Source: Conexibacter sp. CPCC 206217
Lineage (GTDB): Bacteria; Actinomycetota; Thermoleophilia; Solirubrobacterales; Solirubrobacteraceae
Reading direction: 5' to 3'
Assembly (NCBI RefSeq): GCF_030646165.1
Contig: NZ_JAUTDO010000003.1
Location: 372,001-436,000, forward strand
Length of the DNA: 64,000 bases
This document shows positions 8,701 to 16,182 of the stretch, in pieces. Within the stretch, counting starts at the first letter, position 1. Each line of letters starts with the position of its first letter. Position numbers and translations under genes: made by a program. The notes below the pieces were generated by a model. The model worked only from the letters and a program-made list of their open reading frames with translations. It was not told where the DNA came from and did not search any database.

Positions 8701-10034
8701 TCCTCCCCTCCGTACATGCACTCGTAACTTTGTGTCTCGCCCATCGCCTGACTCTGCAGCAGCAGGCTCGCCGGCGCATCCTCGGTGAGCGTCAGCGGTC
8801 CCTGCGGATAGCCCTTGCGCACATCGTAGATGTGCTCGTGCCAAGACCAAGCAATTTCGGTAACGTCGAACTCGAAGCTTGCTCTCGCTGCGGGATCATC
8901 GACTGTGGCCGTCTTCCAAACATCGTCGTAGCTGTCACCGGCGGTCAGCCGCAGACCGCTGGTCTGGCCGGGCAGCTCGGAGTCCTTGTAGAAGATCGCG
9001 CGCGCGCTCGTGACTCTCTTTGTCGGCGAGAGCAACTCGGTTACATCACCGAAGTCGATGCTCGCGCCGGCCTCTTGGTACTCCGATCCCTCTGAGCCGA
9101 CCCACCCGCCGACCTCATGCAATGGGACGTTCGGGTTGTTGCAGTCCGGTGACGATCTGACGTAGTTCTGCGCCAGGTTTCCTACGAGTACCGCAGTCAG
9201 CGACTGCGAACACGACCACCCGGTCGTGCTTGAGTACGGCAGGATCGTGGGGTCGACCGTGACCGGCCAAACGCGCTCGTCGGCCCTCAGCCACTCGCGA
9301 TCCAGCGCAAATGAAAGCCGATAGTCGCCGCCGTCGAGCCGTCTGAGCGCATACTGGGGCGCGGGCGCAGTCGCTGGAGCGGCCGCTGCATCGACCGCGA
9401 CCGGCGCCGGGATCACGAATGCGACTCTGGCGCCACGCAGGATCTCGATCTCACCACCTCTAGCGAGTCGCGCGCCCAAACCGTCGGAAAGTCGTACGCG
9501 GTATGAGAAGGCGCTCGAAGCAAACCTGTCTGCAAGGATCAGGTCTTCTTTCAAGCCCTCCGGCACGGCACGCATCTTGACGGCAACGCCCGGAAGCGCC
9601 TCGTCATAGGTTGCGACTTCGTCTCGCGCCGTCGCCGGGGCGTTCGCGCCCTCAACCCACGTGCGAACTGAGCCGTCGGCCGTCGAGATCGACGCTCCGC
9701 CGGCCGCTCCATCACCAAGAGAGGACGGCAGCATCACCTGCGCGGGACCCGCCGAGACCTCGTAGCCTGGCTGCTCGTCCCCGAGGCGCAGCATCAAGTC
9801 AAAGTCACGCCACCTTCCGGCGCCGTCCTTCCATCGAACCGGCCCGGTCGCGATCCGCGTCACCTGGCCTCGATCACGGGTCTCCCAAGTCGTCGAGACA
9901 GCCGTCCGCTTTGACGTCAGTTCCCGGACCGCATCCCGCGGTCGGGTCGTCGCATCCGCTGCCATCGTTGGCGTTGCCGCCAACGCTGTACCCGCAGCGA
10001 CAGCAGCAGCCGTCGCCAACACGCGCCATCTCAT
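5784..10034 (-). CDS. Large secreted multidomain protein, DNRLRE/WapA-like N-terminus
   Basis: 1416 residues. A signal peptide at 1-25 (hydrophobic AAAVAAGTALAA, cleavage after TMA) supports ATG 10034 rather than the upstream in-frame ATG at 10172. Residues about 30-265 resemble the region before DNRLRE domains in WapA/RHS-type surface proteins, ending WPVTVDPTILP. About 270-475 is a DNRLRE-like beta domain. Two 85-residue ASH-like repeats (about 480-565 and 583-668) each carry a Cys pair ending GSCEL or SGCEL. About 700-955 is Ig-like with several cysteines. At 1006-1110 come two copies of a 50-residue repeat (YYIGRGARYWVQS, YYVSRGQRFLVAS). Residues 1272-1416 form a C-terminal domain with a Cys near each end. 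RHS/YD repeats are absent. GC falls towards the 3' end: 28 of 60 bases at 5881-5940 and 24 of 60 at 6121-6180. Role unknown: adhesin or effector. Confidence 0.85.
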   Translation of the reverse strand: MRWRVLATAAAVAAGTALAATPTMAADATTRPRDAVRELTSKRTAVSTTWETRDRGQVTRIATGPVRWKDGAGRWRDFDLMLRLGDEQPGYEVSAGPAQVMLPSSLGDGAAGGASISTADGSVRTWVEGANAPATARDEVATYDEALPGVAVKMRAVPEGLKEDLILADRFASSAFSYRVRLSDGLGARLARGGEIEILRGARVAFVIPAPVAVDAAAAPATAPAPQYALRRLDGGDYRLSFALDREWLRADERVWPVTVDPTILPYSSTTGWSCSQSLTAVLVGNLAQNYVRSSPDCNNPNVPLHEVGGWVGSEGSEYQEAGASIDFGDVTELLSPTKRVTSARAIFYKDSELPGQTSGLRLTAGDSYDDVWKTATVDDPAARASFEFDVTEIAWSWHEHIYDVRKGYPQGPLTLTEDAPASLLLQSQAMGETQSYECMYGGEDILCARGWTTIASSSNPDFSKRPVLEIAQGTISPRLEVDDWASWRAGRVTIVNRGEYRADLVRAEILDGDLAWADMPDADKCSGNSLPAQSGSCELALIGNSGTVRLWDGDEITDVDVRLTAYPPTPPELPSRADRPFLQPDIAAGDFPLVIKNVGAQTAEIEGVEIVHGNLQWAGSESDNCTLATVVVRDSGCELRLSGDIGILRFELADGHTQDVLIDLAALAPEEPAETPVDDWPLVSTYHRLSNPTTWNDLVWAPAPVIATGIFDFTVMAWDRQGVKSISATIDGRPLGTYTNALYRGCTRTDGSNCLDDCATILYLDPSRTCVGWWYSLYPSDAAYRPNGADARFRFDSSGFRDGLHTIRTVVTDHPPGLPAVNGHVVTQEWKFVIDNNPPFMAISGGLYESRDQDRITTGRLTVVAGDDGSGVTAIDLLDTTTGADSRLGSRSRTCDVYCERRDFTGEFEIDPLDPTLRWGNDETRRLRVDVHDAAGFVARMNWNVTFYKAAWMYGNLDEQSDFDTLRNDLWTKPNYDEIWNLLRQADKNKILADSYNSLIRERSTAAVYYIGRGARYWVQSLEHFGINPATVHVLPDGALGSLSRGADITTAARLFRMDGDAGVYYVSRGQRFLVASVEVATTYGLDLSRTQIVPQGFLDLVPRGNDITATDPGVLVLDGVVGAPVITLSGDLVNHAGDGQMPARPTLFLSASQPVGVKRMRLLFDGTEIQTYLYSASPCSTPSCVRRDEVWVADRSKFVGDDVVRVEAWDYLDRYSVQNLRVITAAPESTDDGWTEPPEWADHQPPGWYWKDWGRGSPLPPAQASGGVSPYCPKNSDITLLSQYGTFQTHFHIHLKQVGYNRAGQLFYQYFVHYQVRRPWRTNVAWTRLQLRWKAPDGSNRKHTDNSYDKRDRPDWRPYYAHQTVMTQPNSLLRWDGKYIFNTPFETVIAPGVTELDYGGGMGDSCRTNAFLGM

Positions 10035-10149
10035 CTGGCCCCCCGGAGGTCTTACAGAATGTCGAGGCCTGGTCGCCGCGAGCTCGCAAAACTTAAGGCG
10101 GATGGCGCAACGCCATGCTCTCCGTATGGCCGAACTTGAACGTCCATCG

Positions 10150-10171
10150 TTGGCCATCTGGCCAATGGCCA
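10150..10171. promoter_or_regulatory. TGGCCA inverted repeat, candidate operator
   Basis: TTGGCCA-TC-TGGCCAA is a perfect inverted repeat (10150-10165), followed at once by a third TGGCCA. It lies about 115 bases upstream of the large secreted-protein gene. The regulator is not identified. Confidence 0.4.
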
Positions 10172-10221
10172 AGTGTCACCGTCCCATCGGCCGCGGACTG
10201 AATTGGGTGTTGGCCTCCTCG

Positions 10222-10234
10222 GAACACGGTGTTC
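10222..10234. promoter_or_regulatory. GAACAC-G-GTGTTC palindrome
   Basis: A perfect 13-base palindrome of the size of a dimer binding site, in the same intergenic region as the TGGCCA repeat. Function unknown. Confidence 0.35.
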
Positions 10235-10414
10235 ATCAAGATGTTGGGCGAGTCGCTGTTGATCAGCGGCCGCTCGACGGCTATCCCGTCGGAAGAGGAC
10301 GACAGGGCGGGCGCGCGAGCCCGATTGCGGGACGGCTTTTCTCGGTGTTTTCTCCGGCCGTCGAACGTAACGACATGGAACTGGCCTGACGCACCGCCGG
10401 CCTCGGGAGGCGTC

Positions 10415-10852
10415 TCAGGGCATCCGGCCGGAGACGATGTCGAAGAACGTTCTGCGCGTGACGACGCCCATCACGCGGCGCTCGGCGTCGACGACGGGGA
10501 CGATCAGGACGCGGTGGTGCAGGAACGTCTCCGCCAGCTCGGCGTCGGAGAAGCCCTCTCTGACGGCGATCGGCTCGCGGTTGGCGAAGTTGCCGACGGG
10601 CTGGTCCAGGCAGCCGGAGCGGCGGGCGATCGCGGCGTCGAGCGAGTGCGGCACGAAGCCGGCGTATCTCAGCTCCTTGATGTAGCCGGGGAAGATCGCC
10701 TCGATGAACTCGCGCTCGCCGAAGATGCCGAAGAAGTGGCCGTCGTGGTCCTCGACCGGCAGCGCCGGGACTTCCGCCTGCTGCAGCGCCTCGACGGCCT
10801 CCCGCATCGGGCGGTCGGAGCGCAGCAGCGCGACGTGGCTCAGGATGCCCAT
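10415..10852 (-). CDS. CBS-pair protein coupled to the permease
   Basis: 145 residues with two CBS motifs: VPALPVEDHDGHFFGIFGER and, near the end, VLIVPVVDAERRVMGVVTRR. Start ATG 10852 shares its A with the TGA of the permease gene (TGATG), so the two are translationally coupled. The second gene most likely encodes a nucleotide-sensing subunit that gates or tunes the permease, as CBS domains do in several transporter families; that link is inference from coupling. No membrane segment is present. Confidence 0.88.
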   Translation of the reverse strand: MGILSHVALLRSDRPMREAVEALQQAEVPALPVEDHDGHFFGIFGEREFIEAIFPGYIKELRYAGFVPHSLDAAIARRSGCLDQPVGNFANREPIAVREGFSDAELAETFLHHRVLIVPVVDAERRVMGVVTRRTFFDIVSGRMP

Positions 10853-12105
10853 CAGATGTAGCGCAGGTAGAGGTAGATCGTGACGAGGACCATCGACAGC
10901 AGCGTGACAGGAACGCCGACCTTGAGGAACTGTACGAAGCCGATCGGCTGACCGGCGCGGGACGCCATCCCGGCCGCCGCGACGTTCGCCGCGGCCGAGA
11001 TGATCGTCAGGTTGCCGCCGAAGCAGGCGCCGAGCGACAGCGCCCACCAGTAGGCGTTGTCGCCGGAGTCGCCCGCGATCGACTCGACGACGGGGATCAT
11101 CGTCGCCGTCAGCGGGATGTTGTCGACGATCCCGCCGACGATCGAGGCCGACCACGCGATCGCGAGCAGCTCCGCCGTGCGGTCGCCGTCGGTGATCGCG
11201 ACGAGCGCGCTCGCCAGCTTGTCGATCGCGCCGGTGTGCTCCAGCGCTCCGACCATCACGAACAGCCCGACGAAGAAGAACAGCGTCGGCCACTCGATCC
11301 CGCCGAGCGTCTCCCGCAGCGACTGGCGGCTGAGGGCGAGCATCGCCGTCGCGCCGCACAGCGCCACGGTCGCGGGCTCCAGCCCGAGCGGCTTGTGGAC
11401 GAAGAACGCGAGGATCGTGATCAGCAGGACCGGCAGCAGCCGTCTCAGCTCGTCCGGCTGCTCGATCGAGCGCGACGCGTCCAGCTCCATCACCTTGTCG
11501 CGCGCCGCCGGCTCGATCTGCAGCCTGCGTCTGAAGACGAGGTAGAGCAGGCAGACGACGACGGCTGCGGTGAAGTACGCGATCGGCGCGACGTTGAGGA
11601 CGAAGTCCATGAACGAGAGGCCGGTCGCGCTCGCGATCATGATGTTCGGCGGGTCGCCGATCAACGTCGCCGTGCCGCCGATGTTGCACGCCATCACCTC
11701 GATCAGGATCAGCGGGATCGGGTCTATGTCGAACGCGTCCGCGAGCAGGAACGTGATCGGGACCATCAGCAGGATCGTCGTGAGGTTGTCGAGAAACGCC
11801 GACAGCACGGCGGTCGGGATCGCGAGCGCGACGACGAGCAGGAACGGCCGCCCGCGCGAGAGCTGTCCGGCGCGGATCGCGATGTAGGTGTAGAGCCCCG
11901 TCGCCTCGGTCAGACGGACGACGATCATCATGCCGGCGAGCAGGCCGAGCGTGTCGAAATGGATCGCCTCCAGCGCCAGCTCCTGGTCGATCGTCTGCGA
12001 CAGCAGCAGCAGCGCGGCGCCGACGAGCGCGATCTTCGTGCGGTCGAACTTCTCCGCGACGATCAGCGCCAGCGCGCCGGCGAAGATGCCGACCGACACA
12101 ACCAT
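10852..12105 (-). CDS. ArsB/NhaD-type ion permease (SLC13-like)
   Basis: 417 residues and about 11 membrane segments. Family marks are DNLTTILLMVP, the re-entrant loop NIGGTATLIGDPPNIMI, and in the second half GGIVDNIPLTATMIPVV with the matching GACFGGNLTIISAAAN. These repeats are typical of the ArsB/NhaD superfamily, whose members move arsenite, Na+/H+ or carboxylates. The substrate cannot be read from sequence; no ars genes are near. ATG 12105 is chosen because it sits just before the first membrane segment. An upstream in-frame ATG at 12210 would add 35 residues that look non-native. Divergent from the two-component system. Confidence 0.85.
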   Translation of the reverse strand: MVVSVGIFAGALALIVAEKFDRTKIALVGAALLLLSQTIDQELALEAIHFDTLGLLAGMMIVVRLTEATGLYTYIAIRAGQLSRGRPFLLVVALAIPTAVLSAFLDNLTTILLMVPITFLLADAFDIDPIPLILIEVMACNIGGTATLIGDPPNIMIASATGLSFMDFVLNVAPIAYFTAAVVVCLLYLVFRRRLQIEPAARDKVMELDASRSIEQPDELRRLLPVLLITILAFFVHKPLGLEPATVALCGATAMLALSRQSLRETLGGIEWPTLFFFVGLFVMVGALEHTGAIDKLASALVAITDGDRTAELLAIAWSASIVGGIVDNIPLTATMIPVVESIAGDSGDNAYWWALSLGACFGGNLTIISAAANVAAAGMASRAGQPIGFVQFLKVGVPVTLLSMVLVTIYLYLRYI

Positions 12106-12272
12106 CAGCGTGGCGCTCGGGAGGCTGTGGGACGGATCGGAGCGGTCGGCACGGGCCCCTGGAGACAGTACGAGCGCCGCGGAGCCGCCGACATGGGTGC
12201 GAGCGTGCATCCGGCCGTGCGGCGAACGTGCAGATCCGCCCGCCAGAGGCGTCGCTGCGTCACACTGGTCGG

Positions 12273-13241
12273 GTGGGCCGCACCTCGCTGCTGCAGCGCA
12301 TCTTCGCTCTCAACGTCGCGGTCTTCGCACTGGCGGGGCTCGTGCTCGCGCTGACGCCCGCGACCGTCAGCGCCGAGATCGCCCGTCGCGAGGCAGCGGT
12401 GCTCGTCGCGGTGCTGCTGACGATCTCGGCGATCGACTTCGTGCTGCTGCGGCGCGCGCTCGCGCCGCTGCGGCGGCTCGCGACGCTGATGGAGACGGTC
12501 GAGCCGCTGCACCCGGGCCGGCGCCTGCCGCTCGACGAGTCGCACGAGGAGATCCGGCGCCTGACGATCGCGTTCAACGGGATGCTCGAACGCCTGGAGG
12601 ACGAGCGTCGCGGCAGCGTCGCACGGTCGCTGACGGCGCAGGAGGCGGAGCGGCTGCGCGTCGCGCAGGAGCTGCACGACGGCATCGGGCAGAGCCTGAC
12701 GGCGCTGATGCTGCAGATCGACCGCGCCGCGCGTGACGCGCCCGAGCCGCTGCAGAGCGAGCTCGCCGACGCCCGCGAGACGACCCGCACGCTGCTGCGC
12801 GAGGTGCGCGACGTCGCGATCCGGCTGCGCCCGGAGGCGCTCGACGACCTCGGGCTGGAGAACGCGCTGGAGGCGCTCTGCCGCCGCATCGACGAGCAGA
12901 GCGAGGTCTCCGTGCGACTGTCCGTGGCGCCCGACCTGCCGCCGCTGGCGCCGGAAGCGGAGCTGGTCGTCTTCCGCGTCGCGCAGGAGGCGCTCACGAA
13001 CACGCTGCGGCACGCCGGCGCCGCCACGGCCGCGCTGACGCTCGAGGGCGGCGGCGACGGCGACGTCACGCTGCTCGCGCGCGACGACGGCGCCGGACTG
13101 GGCGACAGCGTCCCCGGCGGCGGGATCCAGGGCATGCACGAGCGCGCGCTGCTGCTCGGCGGCACCTGCCAGCTGCAGACGCTGCCCGACGGCGGGACCG
13201 AGGTGCGGCTGCGGCTGCCGATCGCGGAGGTGGCCGCATGA
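12273..13241 (+). CDS. NarL/DegS-type sensor histidine kinase
   Basis: 322 residues from GTG 12273. Two membrane segments (about 6-28 and 40-60) enclose only a very short external loop, so it probably senses membrane state or an integral partner. A HAMP-like linker (about 60-110) follows. The HisKA_3 box ELHDGIGQSLTALMLQID gives the phospho-acceptor His at about 135. The HATPase_c domain has the N box (AQEALTNTLRHAGA) and G boxes (DDGAGLG, GGGIQGMHERA). Its last four bases overlap the response regulator start (ATGA). An upstream in-frame ATG at 12228 adds a non-conserved leader. A link to the divergent permease is possible. Confidence 0.9.
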   Translation: MGRTSLLQRIFALNVAVFALAGLVLALTPATVSAEIARREAAVLVAVLLTISAIDFVLLRRALAPLRRLATLMETVEPLHPGRRLPLDESHEEIRRLTIAFNGMLERLEDERRGSVARSLTAQEAERLRVAQELHDGIGQSLTALMLQIDRAARDAPEPLQSELADARETTRTLLREVRDVAIRLRPEALDDLGLENALEALCRRIDEQSEVSVRLSVAPDLPPLAPEAELVVFRVAQEALTNTLRHAGAATAALTLEGGGDGDVTLLARDDGAGLGDSVPGGGIQGMHERALLLGGTCQLQTLPDGGTEVRLRLPIAEVAA

Positions 13242-13897
13242 CGACGCCGCTGAAGACGCGCATCCTGCTCGCCGACGACCACGCCGTCGTGCGGCACGGA
13301 CTGAGGCTGGTGCTGGAGGCGGAGCCGGACCTGGAGGTCGTCGCCGAGGCCGGCGACGGCCACGAGGCGGTCGAGTTGGGGCTGCGCGAAGACGTCGACC
13401 TCGCGGTGCTCGACGTCACGATGCCGCGGCTGACGGGGATCCAGGTCGCGCGCGAGCTGTCGCGCCGGCGGCCGGAGCTGCGCACGCTGATCCTCTCGAT
13501 GCACGACAACGAGCGCTACCTGTTCGAGGCGCTGCGGGCAGGCGCGTCGGGCTACGTGCTGAAGTCGGTCGTCGACAGAGACCTCGTCGGGGCCTGCCGC
13601 GCGGTGATGCGCAACGAGCCGTTCCTCTACCCCGCGGCCGTGAGCGCGCTGATCCGCGACCACGTCGAGCGCGCGGCGGCCGGCGACGAGGCCGAGCTGG
13701 ACCCGCTCACGCCGCGCGAGTCGGAGATCGTGAAGCTGATCGCAGAGGGGAACACGAGCCGTGAGATCGCCGCCCTGCTCGTGATCAGCGAGAAGACCGT
13801 CGACCGCCATCGCGCGAACATCCTCGAGAAGCTCGGGATGCGCGATCGCGTCGACCTCACCCGCTACGCGATCCGCCGCGGGCTCGTCGAGCCTTAG
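13238..13897 (+). CDS. NarL/FixJ-type response regulator
   Basis: 219 residues. The receiver domain (1-125) has the acidic pair DD at 13-14, phospho-acceptor Asp 59 in LAVLDVTMP, and Lys 113 in SGYVLKSVVD. A LuxR-type HTH (about 153-215) contains LTPRESEIVKLIAEGNTSRE and SEKTVDRHRANILEKLGM. It is the cognate regulator of the overlapping histidine kinase gene. The 3' end overlaps a possible small minus-strand gene by 41 bases. Confidence 0.93.
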   Translation: MTTPLKTRILLADDHAVVRHGLRLVLEAEPDLEVVAEAGDGHEAVELGLREDVDLAVLDVTMPRLTGIQVARELSRRRPELRTLILSMHDNERYLFEALRAGASGYVLKSVVDRDLVGACRAVMRNEPFLYPAAVSALIRDHVERAAAGDEAELDPLTPRESEIVKLIAEGNTSREIAALLVISEKTVDRHRANILEKLGMRDRVDLTRYAIRRGLVEP

Positions 13898-14087
13898 ACC
13901 GCCGGCTCGGGGGCGGGCGCGTACGGGTCCGCGGCCTGCCGGCGAACGCCACGACGAGCACGAGCGACCACACGATCAACGTCCACGCCACCCCGGGCGC
14001 CCGCTCGGCCAGCGCCAGCGCGACGCCGGCACCGAACACGAGCAGCGCGGTCGCGAGTCCGGCGAGCTGTCGCGCGGAGCGTCCCAT
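13857..14087 (-). CDS. Small membrane protein, two TM segments
   Basis: 76 residues: ATALLVFGAGVALALAERA and TLIVWSLVLVVAFAG form two membrane helices, followed by a very Arg-rich tail. The tail reads into the end of the response regulator gene on the other strand. In the neighbouring frame the same DNA reads ADPYAPAPEPAV then stop at about 13894, a more natural C-terminus. A frameshift, real or from sequencing, just after the second helix is therefore possible. Function unknown. Confidence 0.5.
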   Translation of the reverse strand: MGRSARQLAGLATALLVFGAGVALALAERAPGVAWTLIVWSLVLVVAFAGRPRTRTRPPPSRRSKARRARGGSRSG

Positions 14088-14247
14088 CGACCCACCATCG
14101 CACCGGGTCCGATGCGGTGGAATGCATCCGAGCGTGTATCCGGCCGGCGGTCGGGCTTGCAGAGGCCGACGGGAGACGCTGCCGTGCGCGGCGGCGGTGG
14201 GCGAAACGGTGCCCCGGCGCGTGCGCGGCTATCGTTGCCGCTCTGCG

Positions 14248-15936
14248 ATGCCCGCCGACCGCGAATCGTACAGCCAGGCGGGAGTGCCGTTGCTCGATCG
14301 GGTCGAGCGGAGGTCTGCGCACCTCGCCGCGCGGGAGCTGCGCAAGGGGTACGGCGAGGGGATCGTGCTCGACGGGATCTCGCTGACCGTCGGCGCGGGG
14401 CAGCGGCTGGCGATCGTCGGCGACAACGGGACGGGCAAGAGCACGCTGCTGCGGCTGCTCGCCGGGACGCTCGAAGCGGACAGCGGCACGGTCGTCTGCA
14501 CGACCGGGCGGAAGCTGGTCGAGCAGGAGCTGCTCGTCGCCGACGACGCGACTGTCGCGACGGTGCTGGAGGATGCGCTGCGCGGGAGCCGTGAGGCGCT
14601 CGCGGAGCTGGATGCGGCGGTGGAGGGGTTGGCTGGAGGACCCGGCGCGGCAGAGCGGTATGCGGCGGCGCTCCAAGCCGCCGAGAACCTCGGCGCCTGG
14701 GACGCGCCGCGGCGGCTGGACGACGCGTTGGAGGCGTTCGGATGCGGGTTCGCGGCCGACACGCTGCTGCGTGCGCTCTCCCCCGGGCAGCGCTATCGGC
14801 TGCGGCTGGCGTGCGCGCTGCACGATCCGGCCGGAGCGGTCTTGCTGGACGAGCCGAGCAACCATCTCGACGACGACGCGCTCGACCGGCTCGGCGCGCG
14901 GCTGCAGGCGCACCCGGGGATCGTCGTGCTCGTCACGCACGACCGCTGGCTGCTCGACGCCGTCGCGACCGCGATGCTCGACCTCGATCCGACCGCCGAC
15001 GGCAGCGGCGTCCTGTTCGGCGGCACCTACCCCGAGTTCCGCGCGACGCGCGCGGCGACGTGGCGGCGCTGGCGCGAGCATCACCAGCGCGCCGTCGAAG
15101 CGGAGAGAAGATTGGCCGAACAGCTCTCCAGCGCGCAGGCGCACGCTCGGGAGCGGTGGCGGCCGGGCAGCGAGGCGGCCGGGCACGGGCGCGCCAGCCG
15201 CGCGGGCAACACGGTCGCGGCGCTGCGACGGCGGCTCGACGACGCACGCGCGAGACGCGGTCCCGGTCCGCCCGAGCCGCTGAGGTTCGGGCTGCCGCAG
15301 CTGGAGGGCGACGGCGACGAGCCGCTGTTGAAGGCTGATCGGATCCGCTTCCGCGATCGTGCGCTGCTGCCGGCCGGGCCGGGGCTGGAGCTGATGCCCG
15401 GCGGCCGCCTGCTGCTGCGCGGCCCCAACGGCGCGGGCAAGTCGACGCTGCTGGCGCTGCTCGCCGGCCGGCTCGAACCCGACGGCGGGACGATCGCGCG
15501 ACTGGACGGCGTCCGCGTGGGCCTGTTCGCGCAGGAGGACGACCTCGATCCGTCGAGAACGCCGCTGGAGCTGTTGGAGGCGGACCTCGACTCCGATCCC
15601 GACGACGACGAGGAGCAGCCCGACGCTCTGCGCGACGCCGCCCGCGCCACCGGCCTGCTCACCGACGCCGATCTCGACCGTCCCGTCGGCGTGCTCTCCG
15701 TCGGTCAGCGCCGGCGCGTGGCGCTTGCGCAGGTGCTGCTCGCGAGACCTTCGGTCCTGCTGCTCGACGAGCCGACCAACCACCTCTCGGTCACGCTCGT
15801 CGACGAGCTGACGGAGGCGCTCGTCGAGACGCCGGCCGCGGTCGTGCTCGTGACGCACGACCGCACCCTGCTCGCTGCCGTCAGCGACTGGCCGACGATG
15901 ACCGTCCGCGCTCCCCGCCCGGCCGACCCCAGCTAA
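14248..15936 (+). CDS. ABC-F type ATPase (twin ABC domains)
   Basis: 562 residues with no membrane segments. First ABC domain: Walker A GDNGTGKST, signature LSPGQRYRLR, Walker B VLLDEPSNHLDDD. Second: Walker A GPNGAGKST, signature LSVGQRRRVALAQ, Walker B LLLDEPTNHLS. An Arg-rich linker joins them. The soluble twin design is that of ABC-F proteins, which act on the ribosome as translation factors or antibiotic-protection proteins. Which of these applies here is unknown; the linker sequence and phylogeny would be needed. ATG 14248 is preferred over earlier in-frame starts because TATCGT at 14230-14235 provides a -10 box. Confidence 0.9.
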   Translation: MPADRESYSQAGVPLLDRVERRSAHLAARELRKGYGEGIVLDGISLTVGAGQRLAIVGDNGTGKSTLLRLLAGTLEADSGTVVCTTGRKLVEQELLVADDATVATVLEDALRGSREALAELDAAVEGLAGGPGAAERYAAALQAAENLGAWDAPRRLDDALEAFGCGFAADTLLRALSPGQRYRLRLACALHDPAGAVLLDEPSNHLDDDALDRLGARLQAHPGIVVLVTHDRWLLDAVATAMLDLDPTADGSGVLFGGTYPEFRATRAATWRRWREHHQRAVEAERRLAEQLSSAQAHARERWRPGSEAAGHGRASRAGNTVAALRRRLDDARARRGPGPPEPLRFGLPQLEGDGDEPLLKADRIRFRDRALLPAGPGLELMPGGRLLLRGPNGAGKSTLLALLAGRLEPDGGTIARLDGVRVGLFAQEDDLDPSRTPLELLEADLDSDPDDDEEQPDALRDAARATGLLTDADLDRPVGVLSVGQRRRVALAQVLLARPSVLLLDEPTNHLSVTLVDELTEALVETPAAVVLVTHDRTLLAAVSDWPTMTVRAPRPADPS

Positions 15937-16001
15937 CGGACCGCGACGAGCGAGGCCGGCCGCTGGGAGCGGACATCGCCGCCGCCTGCTGCGCTGAGCC
16001 G

Positions 16002-16122
16002 GTCGGTCGACGCCCCACGGCGGCCTGACGCGGGTGCTCCACGGGTCGCTGAAGTAGATCGTGCCGTCGGAGCGGACGATCACGTCGTTGGGCCCGTTCA
16101 GCGCGGACCGTGCAGCACACAA
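16002..16122 (-). pseudogene. Fragment of an SMP-30/gluconolactonase gene
   Basis: On the minus strand the sequence reads LNGPNDVIVRSDGTIYFSDP, which matches the central conserved motif of the SMP-30/gluconolactonase/LRE beta-propeller family. Only about 40 codons are left; the reading then runs into unrelated sequence. No start, signal or remaining propeller blades can be seen. A remnant of a lost sugar-lactone hydrolase gene. Confidence 0.65.
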
Positions 16123-16171
16123 TCTCCGGGCCGGTCGTGCCTGAGAGTGCCCGAAGCCGATCCATTTGATC

Positions 16172-16177
16172 TACTTT
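16172..16177 (+). promoter_or_regulatory. -10 box of the FAD protein gene
   Basis: TACTTT lies five bases before GTG 16183 and supports that start and a leaderless mRNA. Confidence 0.45.
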
Positions 16178-16182
16178 GCCTC

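Larger units (their letters stand above)
10035..10414. other. Intergenic region with two palindromes
   Basis: No gene is supported; a 95-codon plus-strand frame has no recognisable features. The region is upstream of the large minus-strand gene and holds two palindromes, listed separately, that could be operators. The end near 10380 is downstream of the CBS gene. Confidence 0.6.

Noticed and set aside
10102-10389. 95-codon plus-strand frame in the 10.0-10.4 kb spacer
   Set aside because: No ribosome binding site, no -10 box, no recognisable features; it crosses both palindromes.
13894-16001. Long minus-strand frame under the ABC-F gene
   Set aside because: Antisense shadow of the ABC-F gene. 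Only its first 40 codons, beyond 16002, match a real family (SMP-30 remnant).
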